Source of the DNA: Maribellus maritimus
Lineage (GTDB): Bacteria; Bacteroidota; Bacteroidia; Bacteroidales; Prolixibacteraceae
Direction: 5' to 3'
DNA length: 64,000 nucleotides
Assembly: GCF_022267315.1 (NCBI RefSeq)
Contig: NZ_JAIKLE010000002.1
Location: forward strand, 1 to 64,000
The translations under genes and the position numbers were made by a program. Below the pieces are notes generated by a model. The model had not been told where the DNA came from. It was given only the letters and a program-made list of their open reading frames with translations, and made no database searches. Below are positions 51,838 to 60,956 of the stretch, piece after piece (within the stretch, counting starts at the first letter, position 1; each line of letters starts with the position of its first letter).

Positions 51838-51862
51838 CAGCTGGCTAAAAGCTGTATTTTTC
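51838..51862 (+). terminator. Probable terminator after the plug-domain gene
   Basis: CAGCT (51838-51842) and AGCTG (51850-51854) form a short stem with a 7-base loop followed by TATTTTT. Flanking A and T runs may lengthen the stem. It lies 37 bases past the stop. The stem is short, so confidence is moderate. Confidence 0.5.
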
Positions 51863-52001
51863 TGGTTTGTCTAACCGCAAAATATTTTTGCAAAAATAAG
51901 CTGTATATGTTTTCTGTTTTATTGTTTTTATAGATTTTTTTTACGGGAAAGGGAATCATAATATTTGAGGTTGGCTTTACTGTTCAATACTTTACTATTT
52001 C

Positions 52002-52862
52002 TTATCGTTTATTCAAGATATATTTTGAGATGTATACATTGTTTGTACCAGATAGTACATGTTTGGAGTTTTTTAGCAAAACAAATTCATTGGATTGTGT
52101 GAATATTTTTTTTGCTCTCTTTATTATTTTTTTCCCCGGAAAGAGCAAGTCATTCTCAGCTGTGAAAATGTGAATGGGGGTTTTAATTCGTTGAGCTTTA
52201 TTTTTGGAAATCAAAGGGATCGGTGAAAAATCCATTGTGTAATGTAAAAATAGATTTGATAAAAAAGTTTCGGCAAAATCACGTTTTTCCGAAAACTGTT
52301 CACCTGAAAATTGTTCCAAATATTTTATCTTTTTCTGCTTTTTGTATCGTTTCACTGGACGAAATACTTTAAAAAAAATTTTCAGAGGATTTCCTTTAAT
52401 GATTCCTGAGGGAGAGATTAAAAAAGCTTTGGCTATTCTCTTTTCTTCAAAAATGAGTGTTTGCCATACAACAAAACCACCAAAAGAAATTCCCACTAAA
52501 AAGGCATTTTTAACACCTAATCTCGAAAGAATTTCATACATCCATTTTCCATAAGAGTTGTCATTCATATTTAACCGGAACTCTTCACTTAAATTTGGTT
52601 GACCGGGAATATCAACCGCATAAATCCGAAAATTTTGAGTCAAATCAATCATTGTCTCAATAGCTGCCGGGGCGCAACTGTTAGAGTCGTGCAGTAAAAC
52701 CAACGGTTGTTCTCCTTTTGGCCCGGTAATTACTATATTGGTGTCGCCGTAAGAGGTTTCTATTTGCATAAATTCATATCGGATAGGCAGTTCGTCCAGT
52801 TTCTGGTGATAAAGTTTTTGGTTTTCTTCTTTTGCTTCCGGATTGCTAAAAAATGTATTCAT
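52002..52862 (-). CDS. Alpha/beta-fold hydrolase
   Basis: A 286-aa hydrolase. The oxyanion strand QPLVLLHDSNSCAPAAIE, the nucleophile elbow FLVGISFGGFVVW (serine about residue 123), the acid strand IKTPIHIFTAENDLLFP, and the histidine in LLKNSKHVLSGTN complete the catalytic triad. HDSNSC replaces the usual HG-G-x at the oxyanion hole. There is no signal peptide. The ATG overlaps the stop of the serine beta-lactamase-like gene (ATGA), implying translational coupling. The substrate is unknown. Confidence 0.85.
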   Translation of the reverse strand: MNTFFSNPEAKEENQKLYHQKLDELPIRYEFMQIETSYGDTNIVITGPKGEQPLVLLHDSNSCAPAAIETMIDLTQNFRIYAVDIPGQPNLSEEFRLNMNDNSYGKWMYEILSRLGVKNAFLVGISFGGFVVWQTLIFEEKRIAKAFLISPSGIIKGNPLKIFFKVFRPVKRYKKQKKIKYLEQFSGEQFSEKRDFAETFLSNLFLHYTMDFSPIPLISKNKAQRIKTPIHIFTAENDLLFPGKKIIKRAKKIFTQSNEFVLLKNSKHVLSGTNNVYISKYILNKR

Positions 52863-54052
52863 CAGCTCTGCTTTTCAAGGCTCCTCGTTTTGTTGATAAC
52901 GGAAAGTATCTTTACCATTAACACTAGCGAATTTTTCACCTCGTCGGTTTGGTTGAGTGTTCCGGCCAGGTAAACATCCAGTTTGGGGCAATAGTACATA
53001 AATGAGCTTGTGCTGCCGGAATGCCCGATGATTGTTAAATCGGGCAAAGTAGGAAACAGTTTTTTGAAAGAGACTTTTCGCAATCCTAAACCATACTCCA
53101 TTCCACGAGTTTCGGGTACCCAGTTTTGCATCGTTTCCATGGTTTTTGCTGAAACTATTTTTCCTGTAAACAACGCATGTTGAAATATATTCAGATCATT
53201 TGATGTTGAAACTAAACCACCACCGGCCCAGTCTGCACTGAGGCTGGTTAATGTGCTTGCCTCAAAATCGCCGGCATATAATTCCGATATTTTTCCGGTT
53301 GCTTTTATTGGTTTAGAGCGTAAATTCATGTATGTGTTCTGCATTTTCAACGGTTCAAAAAAATGTTTTTGGAAAAAATCGTGCAGTGGCATTTCGCTGA
53401 TATTCTGAATGATTAGTCCCAATAGCACATATTCCGTATCGGTGTAACGATAGTCGGTTCCGGGAGCAAACAGGGGTTGCATCTTCTTTTTTACAAAATC
53501 AATGGTTTCTGCAGGTTCCCAGAATTTACCCGTGTCGGCAAACATCTGTTCCATTATATTTGGAGTTCCATCGGCAGTTTCGCCTTCAAAGTAATCGGGT
53601 AAACCTGAAGTGTGCTGTAACAATTGAGCAATGGTGATTTCGCTGGAATAGTCTTTTCCTTCAAAAATGTGAATGTTTTTCAGTATTGAATCCGGTAAAT
53701 AAACGGAAATTTTATCTCCAAATTTAAGTTTTCCCTGTTCAACCAAAACCGAAATGGCTGTTGCGGTAAATGTCTTTCCAATACTCGCCGTATAAAACGG
53801 GTTTGTATCCGAAACAGCTTCTCCGTTTTGAAATTTACCACCGGCAAAATTCCAGTCGATCTTCAGTGACGGTGAGTATACCGACAAAAATGTATTTTGC
53901 ACATTATCTTTTTTTAGCTCCTTTTGAAAAAGTTTTTCCGTTTTATCGTGCGCTTCATCTAATCTAAGTTCAGAGGAACAACCCTTACTTAAAAAGACAA
54001 TAATAATAAACACAATTGGATAAAATGTTGATTTGTATCTTGTTGGATTCAT
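52862..54052 (-). CDS. Beta-lactamase-family (class C/DD-peptidase-like) serine hydrolase lipoprotein
   Basis: A 396-aa lipoprotein (leader FYPIVFIIIVFLSKGC, cysteine about residue 25). Motif one is SIGKTFTATAIS (SxxK, nucleophile serine). Motif two is YRYTDTEYVLLG (YxD, in place of YxN). Motif three is GHSGSTSSFMYY (HxG). These are the PBP4*/esterase EstB-type serine hydrolases. Most are not resistance enzymes; peptidase or esterase activity is usual. It is co-translated with the alpha/beta hydrolase gene. Confidence 0.87.
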   Translation of the reverse strand: MNPTRYKSTFYPIVFIIIVFLSKGCSSELRLDEAHDKTEKLFQKELKKDNVQNTFLSVYSPSLKIDWNFAGGKFQNGEAVSDTNPFYTASIGKTFTATAISVLVEQGKLKFGDKISVYLPDSILKNIHIFEGKDYSSEITIAQLLQHTSGLPDYFEGETADGTPNIMEQMFADTGKFWEPAETIDFVKKKMQPLFAPGTDYRYTDTEYVLLGLIIQNISEMPLHDFFQKHFFEPLKMQNTYMNLRSKPIKATGKISELYAGDFEASTLTSLSADWAGGGLVSTSNDLNIFQHALFTGKIVSAKTMETMQNWVPETRGMEYGLGLRKVSFKKLFPTLPDLTIIGHSGSTSSFMYYCPKLDVYLAGTLNQTDEVKNSLVLMVKILSVINKTRSLEKQS

Positions 54053-54068
54053 TTTTGAACATTTAAAA

Positions 54069-54407
54069 TTAGCTCTCTTTTATTTTTACAGCAATACCCG
54101 ATATACTGGTACTTCCCGGGAAAGAGGTAGGTTTCGACAAATTTATTTTCATTACGGCGGATGCTCCAAGTTTTGCGGCTTTCTTTTTCAAATATTTCGT
54201 AGCCGCTTCAACATCACCGGGCACTTCTGCAGCAATTGGCCCTAAAATTTCATACTTTTGTTCCGGTTCATCTGAATATATTTCAATTGTTTCAGGCTGT
54301 GTTTCAATGTATAACTGACTTCCAGTTTGAGGGTAGAATGCATAGTAACATCCCGGTGTTGACATCAAAAGTAAAATATAAGCGAATGATATTATTAATT
54401 TTTTCAT
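54069..54407 (-). CDS. Small lipoprotein, RcsF/YbjQ-like fold, paralogue of the next gene
   Basis: A 112-aa lipoprotein (leader SFAYILLLMSTPGC). The mature part has a beta-alpha-beta pattern: YEILGPIAAEVPGDVEAATK followed by helix YLKKKAAKLGASAVMKINL, like the RcsF/YbjQ/heavy-metal-binding fold. The neighbouring gene at 54432 carries the same helix almost word for word (YLKKEAAKIGADGIINLRL), so these are tandem paralogues. A role in envelope sensing is possible but unproven. Confidence 0.7.
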   Translation of the reverse strand: MKKLIISFAYILLLMSTPGCYYAFYPQTGSQLYIETQPETIEIYSDEPEQKYEILGPIAAEVPGDVEAATKYLKKKAAKLGASAVMKINLSKPTSFPGSTSISGIAVKIKES

Positions 54408-54431
54408 GATTCTTAATTTTTAAAGTGAATA

Positions 54432-54776
54432 TTAATTGATGTATTTTACGGCTGTTCCTTTAGCTTCAACACCGTTTCCAATATATCCCTGCTCGATTGA
54501 GAGCCGAAGGTTGATAATTCCGTCTGCTCCAATTTTAGCCGCCTCTTTTTTTAGGTATTTAACAGAGGCATTTGCACCATTAAAATCTTCCACCCTCGAA
54601 ACAACATCACCGATAATTACATATTCTCTTCCTATCTTAGAGGTGGAGAAAACTTCTATATTTTTGGTTTCGTTTGGCAGATATTGTTGAGAGTTATCAT
54701 TCGTCAGAATATGAGTAGCTGAACAACTGGCGAGCATTACGCCAATAATTAATATGATTAAAGTTTTTGTTTTCAT
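54432..54776 (-). CDS. Small lipoprotein, paralogue of the 54069 gene
   Basis: A 114-aa lipoprotein from the ATG at 54776 (MKTKTLIILIIGVMLASC; lipobox cysteine 18); a longer frame to 54875 would bury the signal. The mature domain shows YVIIGDVVSRVEDFNGANAS, then YLKKEAAKIGADGIINLRL, then VEAKGTAVKYIN, parallel to its neighbour and to the RcsF/YbjQ-like fold. The gap to the outer-membrane protein gene upstream is 58 bases, so the three may be co-transcribed. Confidence 0.72.
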   Translation of the reverse strand: MKTKTLIILIIGVMLASCSATHILTNDNSQQYLPNETKNIEVFSTSKIGREYVIIGDVVSRVEDFNGANASVKYLKKEAAKIGADGIINLRLSIEQGYIGNGVEAKGTAVKYIN

Positions 54777-54834
54777 TACTTTTTTTAGATTTTTGTTTGC
54801 CACTAAAACGTTCGTTTTCAGTATATCCATTTTT

Positions 54835-55485
54835 TTAGAAAGCATAACCGATGGAAAATTCTCCGAGAAAACCATTCATAAAAGCATAATCATCGCGGAA
54901 TACATTGATGGCATCTATGGCGGCCTGACTTGAATTGTTTACTTTTAACTCGTCGTATGCATAACCGTAGCCCAGAGCAAAGTTTAGGGTAAAACCACTT
55001 TTCCATATCCAGCGTTTTCCAACATTCAAACCAACCGTGCATTCCGGCAGGGAAAAGTCGAATTTACCTGTTTCCAGTGTTCCGTCACCGTTAATTTTAC
55101 GGTAGCGACCAAATGCGCCTGCATAAAATGAATTAAGCCCTCCACCAAAGTGATAGCGGTAATTCAAAATAACTGCTTTCCCGTTGGCGTCGATGCTGGC
55201 GTCGGAATATGTTTTAGGGATGGTTTCTAAATCTCCCCTTAAAACCAGTCCGTGGTTTTCGCCAAATAAATGCTCAACATTGGCCGAATAAAATCCAAAT
55301 GCAACACCACCCGGACAAACATTAAGAGCGGTTCGAGCCGGACTTTTCCATTTTTCTGAATCTTTTTTCTCATGGCTTTGGGCGCTTGCAGTTCCGATAA
55401 ATAAAAGCAACATAGTAGCAACGGTTAAAAAAGCTAACTTTTTTATTTTTCTGAACACTGTTTTTGTTTTTGCTTCTGTTTTCAT
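54835..55485 (-). CDS. Outer-membrane beta-barrel protein
   Basis: A 216-aa exported protein. The signal (KLAFLTVATMLLLFIGTASAQ) follows 12 basic residues. The mature part is built of alternating strands with aromatic girdles (GGVAFGFYSANVEHLF, HGLVLRGDLETIP, AVILNYRYHFGGGLNSFYAG in part, TLNFALGYGYAYDEL), finishing in GEFSIGYAF with a terminal phenylalanine, the BAM signal. A small porin-like or OmpW-type eight-stranded barrel is predicted. The substrate is unknown. Confidence 0.75.
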   Translation of the reverse strand: MKTEAKTKTVFRKIKKLAFLTVATMLLLFIGTASAQSHEKKDSEKWKSPARTALNVCPGGVAFGFYSANVEHLFGENHGLVLRGDLETIPKTYSDASIDANGKAVILNYRYHFGGGLNSFYAGAFGRYRKINGDGTLETGKFDFSLPECTVGLNVGKRWIWKSGFTLNFALGYGYAYDELKVNNSSQAAIDAINVFRDDYAFMNGFLGEFSIGYAF

Positions 55486-55660
55486 TTTGTTTAATTTTTA
55501 AAATTTAAATTGTCGTTTTCTGTTTTGTTGTTCAATTGTTTTGATGATACAAAGATGTGAAGCAAAGAAGAGTAAATCGTCCGAAATTGTAAATCCGAAC
55601 GTGTTGGTGAAATTCCGTACTTGGTGAGATATAAGATTTTGGGAATTCAGTAATTAGAGA

Positions 55661-57451
55661 TCACTGTTTCGACTGTTTTAGCCAACCTCCTGGTGTGGTA
55701 CCTTCTATTTTTTTAAAGTAAGCGTTAAAAACGGTTTTTGAATTAAACCCGCTCTCGTATGCCATTCCCAAAATGGTGAGGTGCGAATTTTTTTTATCAA
55801 CGGCAATTTGTTTGAAATGTGAAAGGCGAAACTGGTTAACGAATTCGTTAAAATTCATTCCTGTTTTTTCGTTGATTAAATAAGACAATTTATTGGGATG
55901 CAACTGCAAGTTTTCAGCCATGCTGCCTAAACTAAGTTGTGCATCGAGATATGGTTTTTCTGTTTCCATAAAATTTAACACCATTTTCATCTGGCTCTCA
56001 AGTTCTGCCCAACTGGTTTTGGTTTCAGCTGATTTTTTTACGGGATTTTCTGTTTCTTCCTGAAAATTAAAATTGGAGAAGTGAAGTTGGTGAAACTCAT
56101 CAAACCCCCGCAGTTTTTCTAATGATGGATCTTGTCTAAAGTTAATGATCTGCCCGCGTTTTTGAGCAATATATTTTTTGAGCAGCTCAAACGCTTCTTT
56201 TTTGTGATTTGAATTGGCAAGAACAAAAAGTTCATAGGGAACCATCTGGCTTTTGTCTTCCGCTACTTTTTCCCAGCTTTTTAATGTTTCCTCCGGAAAG
56301 CTGTTTTTTTCTTTATTTAAAACCTCAAAATACAATGTTTTTATTGGAGCATTCTCATGTCCGGCAATAAACTGGTCAAAAGATTCACGACGATTTAGCC
56401 ATATCAGGCACAATGTTTTTAACTCATAGGCTAATACAAAATCAGGGTTTATATAGAGTGCTTTTTCAACCAGTTCAAGTGCTTCCCCGAATTTTTTTCG
56501 GTAATAGTTAATATGCGCCAGTGTGTAATAATGGTTGGCCGAAATGGGGTCGACATCCATGGCCCGTTTTATATATTTTTCAGCTTGAGGCCAGTTTCCG
56601 TGGGCAATAAAGAGTTCTGCCATAGCCTCCAACCCATCGGTATATTTGGGGTGTTGAGCCAGGGTTTCCACCAATTGATTGTAAGTTGCCTGAAAATCCC
56701 AGTCCATCCAAAATGTCCTACCCACGAACGACATACCATATTCAGGAAGTGACTTATCGAGGTCAGCAGCAATCATAAAATTCTGAATGGCTTTTGAAAA
56801 GCCTTCTTCGGCAGGCATATATCCCCACGCAGCCAGCAAACCATAACTTTGAACCAATCCATAATAGGCACGGGCAAATTGAGGATCCTGAGCAACCGAC
56901 GCTTCATAATATTTGGTTGCTTCCCGAATGGAATCGGCATCCCATTTTAGCTGGTGAAAATGGCCTTTCAGGTATAATTCGTAAGCCAGCATGTTTTTTG
57001 TGGGTTGGCTTACCAGTTGTTCCTGAATGTCAAAATGGCCAAAATTTTCGCGTATTCGATTGGCAATAAGTAAACTAATTTCATCCTGAAGCGCAAAAAT
57101 ATCTTCCATTTCACGGTCAAAATTCTTCGACCAAAAATGGGTACCGTCTTTTGCATTAATTAACTGTGCCGTTATGCGTACCCGGTTTTTAAACTTTCGC
57201 ACACTGCCCTCCAACACCGAAGAAACACCAAGTTGACTGGCGATCTCACGCACGTCATCATTTCGTCCTTTGAAGGCAAACGACGATGTTCGTGCAATCA
57301 CCTTCAGCCCCTCAATTTTTGTGAGTGCATTAATTATTTCCTCCGTAATACCGTCGCTAAAATATTCATTCTCATTATCAGTACTCATGTTTACAAAGGG
57401 AAGTACCGCTATTGATTTACCGGTATGAACTTTAGTATAGCCAGGTTCCAA
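55661..57451 (-). CDS. TolB-N-like/TPR/AraC-type one-component regulator
   Basis: A 596-aa soluble protein with three parts. Residues 10-130 match the TolB N-terminal-like/FlgO domain often attached to adenylate cyclases (SIAVLPFVNMSTDNENEYFS, GVSSVLEGSVRK). Residues 160-430 are tetratricopeptide helices (AYELYLKGHFHQ, YYGLVQSYGLLA, YYTLAHINYYRKKFGEALEL). Residues 490-596 are an AraC helix-turn-helix (LGSMAENLQLHPNKLSYLIN, LGMAYESGFNSKTVFNAYFK in part). The start is a TTG at 57451, as an in-frame stop lies two codons upstream. Similar regulators exist in Bacteroidota. Target genes are unknown; the outer-membrane protein gene 176 bases downstream is one possibility. Confidence 0.82.
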   Translation of the reverse strand: MEPGYTKVHTGKSIAVLPFVNMSTDNENEYFSDGITEEIINALTKIEGLKVIARTSSFAFKGRNDDVREIASQLGVSSVLEGSVRKFKNRVRITAQLINAKDGTHFWSKNFDREMEDIFALQDEISLLIANRIRENFGHFDIQEQLVSQPTKNMLAYELYLKGHFHQLKWDADSIREATKYYEASVAQDPQFARAYYGLVQSYGLLAAWGYMPAEEGFSKAIQNFMIAADLDKSLPEYGMSFVGRTFWMDWDFQATYNQLVETLAQHPKYTDGLEAMAELFIAHGNWPQAEKYIKRAMDVDPISANHYYTLAHINYYRKKFGEALELVEKALYINPDFVLAYELKTLCLIWLNRRESFDQFIAGHENAPIKTLYFEVLNKEKNSFPEETLKSWEKVAEDKSQMVPYELFVLANSNHKKEAFELLKKYIAQKRGQIINFRQDPSLEKLRGFDEFHQLHFSNFNFQEETENPVKKSAETKTSWAELESQMKMVLNFMETEKPYLDAQLSLGSMAENLQLHPNKLSYLINEKTGMNFNEFVNQFRLSHFKQIAVDKKNSHLTILGMAYESGFNSKTVFNAYFKKIEGTTPGGWLKQSKQ

Positions 57452-57782
57452 ATTCTTCTATTTATTGATAAATAAATTTGCAATAAACAATATAACAAAA
57501 TTACTTTCTTTTCGGTTGAATGTTTTTATCATTTGCTTTGATAAATATTAAAAACAGCAAATTTTTTGTGATACCGAAAGGCAAAACCGATTAAGCCTGG
57601 CAGAGTTATGTCTTTCCTGATATTATTGAAAGAGTACATTTAATCGCCGAAATTTAATAGTTTTTGACATTTCTTTTATTTCCAATTCAAAAATACTCAA
57701 AGAAATATTTAAGGTGCCCCGGGGGCCTTTTATTCCACTTAATTTTTCTGAGTTCTAAATTTCAGAAAGACAGTTTATTTTG
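57452..57782. other. 331-base non-coding gap
   Basis: AT-rich sequence between two minus-strand genes. It contains a G/C-rich inverted repeat at 57711-57730 (AAGGTGCCCC, GGGGGCCTT) that would pair imperfectly with almost no loop; it may stop transcription of the alginate-lyase-family gene upstream, but the T-run lies on the plus strand. No coding frame is convincing. Confidence 0.55.
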
Positions 57783-58988
57783 TTAAAAAGGATAAAGTAG
57801 AGTTTCGATATTGTTTTCCGTATTTTTTATTGATTTTGCTACGGTAACATAATCCGGTTCGTTAAATAAACTTCCTGCCATTTGAAAGTTAATTTTTAAT
57901 GTTTCAATGGCATCATCAAGATGTCCCAGTTGTTGATAAGTCCATTTATTTTTGCTTTGAGCTACAGGCAACAAAAAGTTGAGTGCCTTTTTAATACTTC
58001 TGCCATCCTGGGTTTCAAAATTCCATAAATCAACATTCTTTTTTTCTCCCATTTTGGCCAGGTGAATAAAGCCACGCAAATTCATTGTGCTGTATCCCAG
58101 CGATTTTGTTCTTTCCAGTTCGTGTGGTTGGCTTCCGTCGGGTTCAATTTGTAGTGCTATTCGTTTATTTTTTACCTGTTCTAATCGGGTTTTTGCCAAC
58201 TTGGTTTTGCCCAACATCAATTCTATTCCAACCACCTGCACATCGTACCAGGTTCCGTGGTTATTAAAATAGTCGTCTTCATCAATTCCTTTTTTGCTGG
58301 ATACCAACCAATTGTGGTACTCTTCGAACCAATTGTGCAGTTGTGTTTTTGTTTCATTTTGTAAATAACCGGTTGCTTCCAAAATTTGAAAAGGAGTAAT
58401 CAGCCGGTTTATTCCTGACCAGTCGATGATTCCAATACCACGACCTTCTGTTCTGCCTGGAATTCCCTGTGCATATTCGAGATTGGGATTCATTAAAGTT
58501 TCCGGATTTATAAACCATGTTTCAATCAACTTTATCGCTTTTTCGGCATATTTCTTTTCATCGGAAAAATAAAATGCCCATCCCAGTGTTTCTATATTTG
58601 AAAATAATTTTGCCGCAGAAGTTCTGTCCACATTATCTCCCCGGGTTTCCGGGTTTACTTCGCCGTCGCGTCTGATGTAGGGCAGTCCGTCAGTTTTTTT
58701 CGGATCGGGCCACCAATACGGCCCCATACTCAGGTAATCGTGTTTGTCTCCGCTGGGAGGTGTACGCTTTTTGTCCATCACCGAAAAAGGGCCTTCGTTC
58801 AAGGCACTTTCCGCTTTTTGAATTAAAATATTGTAAGCTCTTGTATACTTTTGTTCTCCTTTTTTTAAATCATTTTTAACTTTTTCAATCTTGTCAAAAT
58901 CAACATAAATCCCGTTGATTTGAACTTCTTTTTGACAGGAAAGGAAAATTATTATTAAAAAAATAGATAAAAGAGAGTAGATTTTCAT
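57783..58988 (-). CDS. Alginate-lyase-family (PF05426-type) polysaccharide lyase
   Basis: A 401-aa secreted protein; leader SLLSIFLIIIFLSCQ, with a cysteine at about residue 18 that makes it a possible lipoprotein. The (alpha/alpha) toroid shows the family blocks MGPYWWPDPKKTDGLPYIRR in part, DRTSAAKLFSNIETLGWAFY in part, IPGRTEGRGIGIIDWSGINR in part, and NNHGTWYDVQVVGIELMLG in part. NNHG contains the neutralising asparagine and general-base histidine, and a tyrosine in LGYSTMNLRGF is the likely acid. Relatives include PL5 and Bacteroidota PL38, so activity on alginate or glucuronan is plausible. It lies 36 bases after the Nif3-type gene. Confidence 0.8.
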   Translation of the reverse strand: MKIYSLLSIFLIIIFLSCQKEVQINGIYVDFDKIEKVKNDLKKGEQKYTRAYNILIQKAESALNEGPFSVMDKKRTPPSGDKHDYLSMGPYWWPDPKKTDGLPYIRRDGEVNPETRGDNVDRTSAAKLFSNIETLGWAFYFSDEKKYAEKAIKLIETWFINPETLMNPNLEYAQGIPGRTEGRGIGIIDWSGINRLITPFQILEATGYLQNETKTQLHNWFEEYHNWLVSSKKGIDEDDYFNNHGTWYDVQVVGIELMLGKTKLAKTRLEQVKNKRIALQIEPDGSQPHELERTKSLGYSTMNLRGFIHLAKMGEKKNVDLWNFETQDGRSIKKALNFLLPVAQSKNKWTYQQLGHLDDAIETLKINFQMAGSLFNEPDYVTVAKSIKNTENNIETLLYPF

Positions 58989-59024
58989 TATCAGTTGGTT
59001 TAGTTATTATTTGCTGAGATTTTT

Positions 59025-59882
59025 TTAGAAGGTAACAAAATTTGCTTCATTTTCGATAAAATGAATGGGAATACCTGATACAAAAGTTTTCAGCCACTCC
59101 GCGCAATATTCCATTCCGGCTTCTTCCGATTTTATGTGTCCCAAAAAAATTACAGCTTTATTTTTGCCTAGTTCTTTGGCATCGTTAGCATATAAATAGG
59201 TTTCCCATTCAGTCGCCTCACCAGCCAAAATTACTTCAACTTCGGGGTTTCTCATCATTTGAATTTGACGTTGTCCACCAGGAGCCCCTGCCAAAAAAGC
59301 CAGATTGGTAAATTTTAATTCCGGGTTTCCAATCACGCGAATCGATTGCATCCCGAAAATACTTTTTAACGACTGTGCATAATCTTTTACGGTTTGCTCC
59401 GGCAATTTGAAAAAGGTGAGTGATCCATCAACGGAATGAGGTCTTAGTCCCAGTTTGTTAATCATTCCTACAGAAATGCCATCGGGCTGAGTCATGTGAA
59501 TATGATCGTGAAAGCGAAAAATAACCAGCTTATTTTTTTGGATATAGTCCATTTTCTCCTTAAAAACAGGATCATCCTGTAAAGTTTCTGTCCCATCAAG
59601 GTGGCTGTAAAATATGGGTTCATGAGTGATGATAAAATTATAACCTAAATCTACTGCTTTTTTCAGGGTATTCATATCGGCAAACATACAGGTAATAATA
59701 CCTTTTAGTGGTGTTTGCGGGTTCCCGACCTTATACACATCCACAGTTTCACTAAGCCAGTCGCAGGTAACATTTTTCTTTATCAGAGATACAACATCAT
59801 CCGGTGTTTTTGGTGTATGGTTTTGGGCTCCCAAAAATAAGGGTGCAAGCAGTAAAAGTGCTAAAGTCGCTTTTATTTTCAT
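59025..59882 (-). CDS. Secreted Nif3-like dinuclear-metal protein
   Basis: A 285-aa protein with a signal peptide (MKIKATLALLLLAPLFLGAQ) and a Nif3/DUF34 domain. Metal-ligand motifs are present: FIITHEPIFYSH (H-E-P), FRFHDHIHMTQPDG, and the C-terminal LGHIKSEEAGMEYCAEWL, where GH...E are the last ligands. Cytoplasmic Nif3 proteins form hexamers with two metal ions and act as hydrolases or metal chaperones of unsettled function. Export is unusual for the family but known in Bacteroidota. It is followed by the lyase gene on the same strand, suggesting a shared transcript. Confidence 0.82.
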   Translation of the reverse strand: MKIKATLALLLLAPLFLGAQNHTPKTPDDVVSLIKKNVTCDWLSETVDVYKVGNPQTPLKGIITCMFADMNTLKKAVDLGYNFIITHEPIFYSHLDGTETLQDDPVFKEKMDYIQKNKLVIFRFHDHIHMTQPDGISVGMINKLGLRPHSVDGSLTFFKLPEQTVKDYAQSLKSIFGMQSIRVIGNPELKFTNLAFLAGAPGGQRQIQMMRNPEVEVILAGEATEWETYLYANDAKELGKNKAVIFLGHIKSEEAGMEYCAEWLKTFVSGIPIHFIENEANFVTF

Positions 59883-60038
59883 TCGTTTACGGTTTGATTT
59901 TTTAAAAATAGTGGTTTTTTGAACGACATCAAAAGAACGGTAGAGATTTTAAGTGCATGTTTTTATTTTAAAAAAATGTACTTAACTATCTCATAAACAA
60001 CAAATTTTTGATAAATTTAACACAAAAACCGGATTTTG

Positions 60039-60923
60039 ATGAAACCAAGCCCTTTTGTTACAATTGTGCTATCGTTTTGTTTTTTATTTTCTTCAACGCA
60101 GGCACAAGAAAAATGGATTACTGACGCCGAAACGCAGTTTAAAATCAAAATCCCCGAAACTTTTACACAAAAACAAACGCGCGATGGAACCGACAAGGTT
60201 TTTACTTTAATGAGTCCAGACGAAAATGTTTTTATACGTGTACGTGCTTTAAAAGCAGAAAGTCAGTTAACGTCGGATTTACTGCAAAAGGTTTTCGAAC
60301 AGAATATGATCAGGGGTGCACAACGTATTATGAATAAAGACGGAGATTTACACGGCATCCCGGCCCGCGCTTCGGCATATACTTGGAAAATTGATGAAAG
60401 TGATGCAATACTGGCGGTATATTATATCATTCAAAATGGTTTTGCCTATGTTGTCTGGGCTGCAGTACCCGAAAACCTGGCTCATGAATATTCCGATACT
60501 GCTGATGGTATTATTGATAGCTTCGAGCTTTTAAGTACCCCTTCTTCAAATGCCTTTGCAGGCTTAAGCAGTGCAGAAAAAAGTAGTCGGGTAACCTTGC
60601 TTGACTGCAAAATGGGAACACAGGTCGACCAAAATTACCGGGTTTTGTTCTATAGTACAAACTTTACTACCGGCTGTGAAAAAATTTATATTGGGTTTTC
60701 CTACTCGGGAAATGCTTTTTCCAATCCTTTGTTAGTAAAATGGTACAGCCGTTCACTTCAGCAACTGATGAATGAATCGTCCTTAAATACGCCAAATGAA
60801 AATGGTGGCCATGGTAATGCATTTATCACAAACAACGGAGCACCCTGGCTAAAAGGAGACTATTATGTGGAAATCTGGCATGATGGAAAAATGCTGAATT
60901 CACAGGATTTTATAATACGATAA
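60039..60923 (+). CDS. Secreted DcrB/PsbP-like protein
   Basis: A 294-aa exported protein from the ATG at 60039; signal FVTIVLSFCFLFSSTQAQ. Residues 25-170 have a PsbP/DcrB-like alpha-beta pattern (FKIKIPETFTQKQTRDG, VFIRVRALKAESQLTSDLL, FAYVVWAAVPENLAHEY and IIDSFELL). Residues 190-294 form a separate beta domain (SSRVTLLDCKMGTQVDQNYR in part, DYYVEIWHDGKMLNSQDFII in part). No enzymatic motif is seen. It is the first gene of a three-gene secreted operon and its promoter must lie in the 156 bases following the Nif3 start on the other strand. Confidence 0.68.
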   Translation: MKPSPFVTIVLSFCFLFSSTQAQEKWITDAETQFKIKIPETFTQKQTRDGTDKVFTLMSPDENVFIRVRALKAESQLTSDLLQKVFEQNMIRGAQRIMNKDGDLHGIPARASAYTWKIDESDAILAVYYIIQNGFAYVVWAAVPENLAHEYSDTADGIIDSFELLSTPSSNAFAGLSSAEKSSRVTLLDCKMGTQVDQNYRVLFYSTNFTTGCEKIYIGFSYSGNAFSNPLLVKWYSRSLQQLMNESSLNTPNENGGHGNAFITNNGAPWLKGDYYVEIWHDGKMLNSQDFIIR

Positions 60924-60956
60924 AGGTTCTTTCGAACTTATACAAATCAAATGATA

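Noticed and set aside
57711-57730. G/C-rich inverted repeat as a minus-strand terminator for the lyase gene
   Set aside because: The arms pair imperfectly with almost no loop, and the short T-run follows on the plus strand, so I did not call it a terminator.
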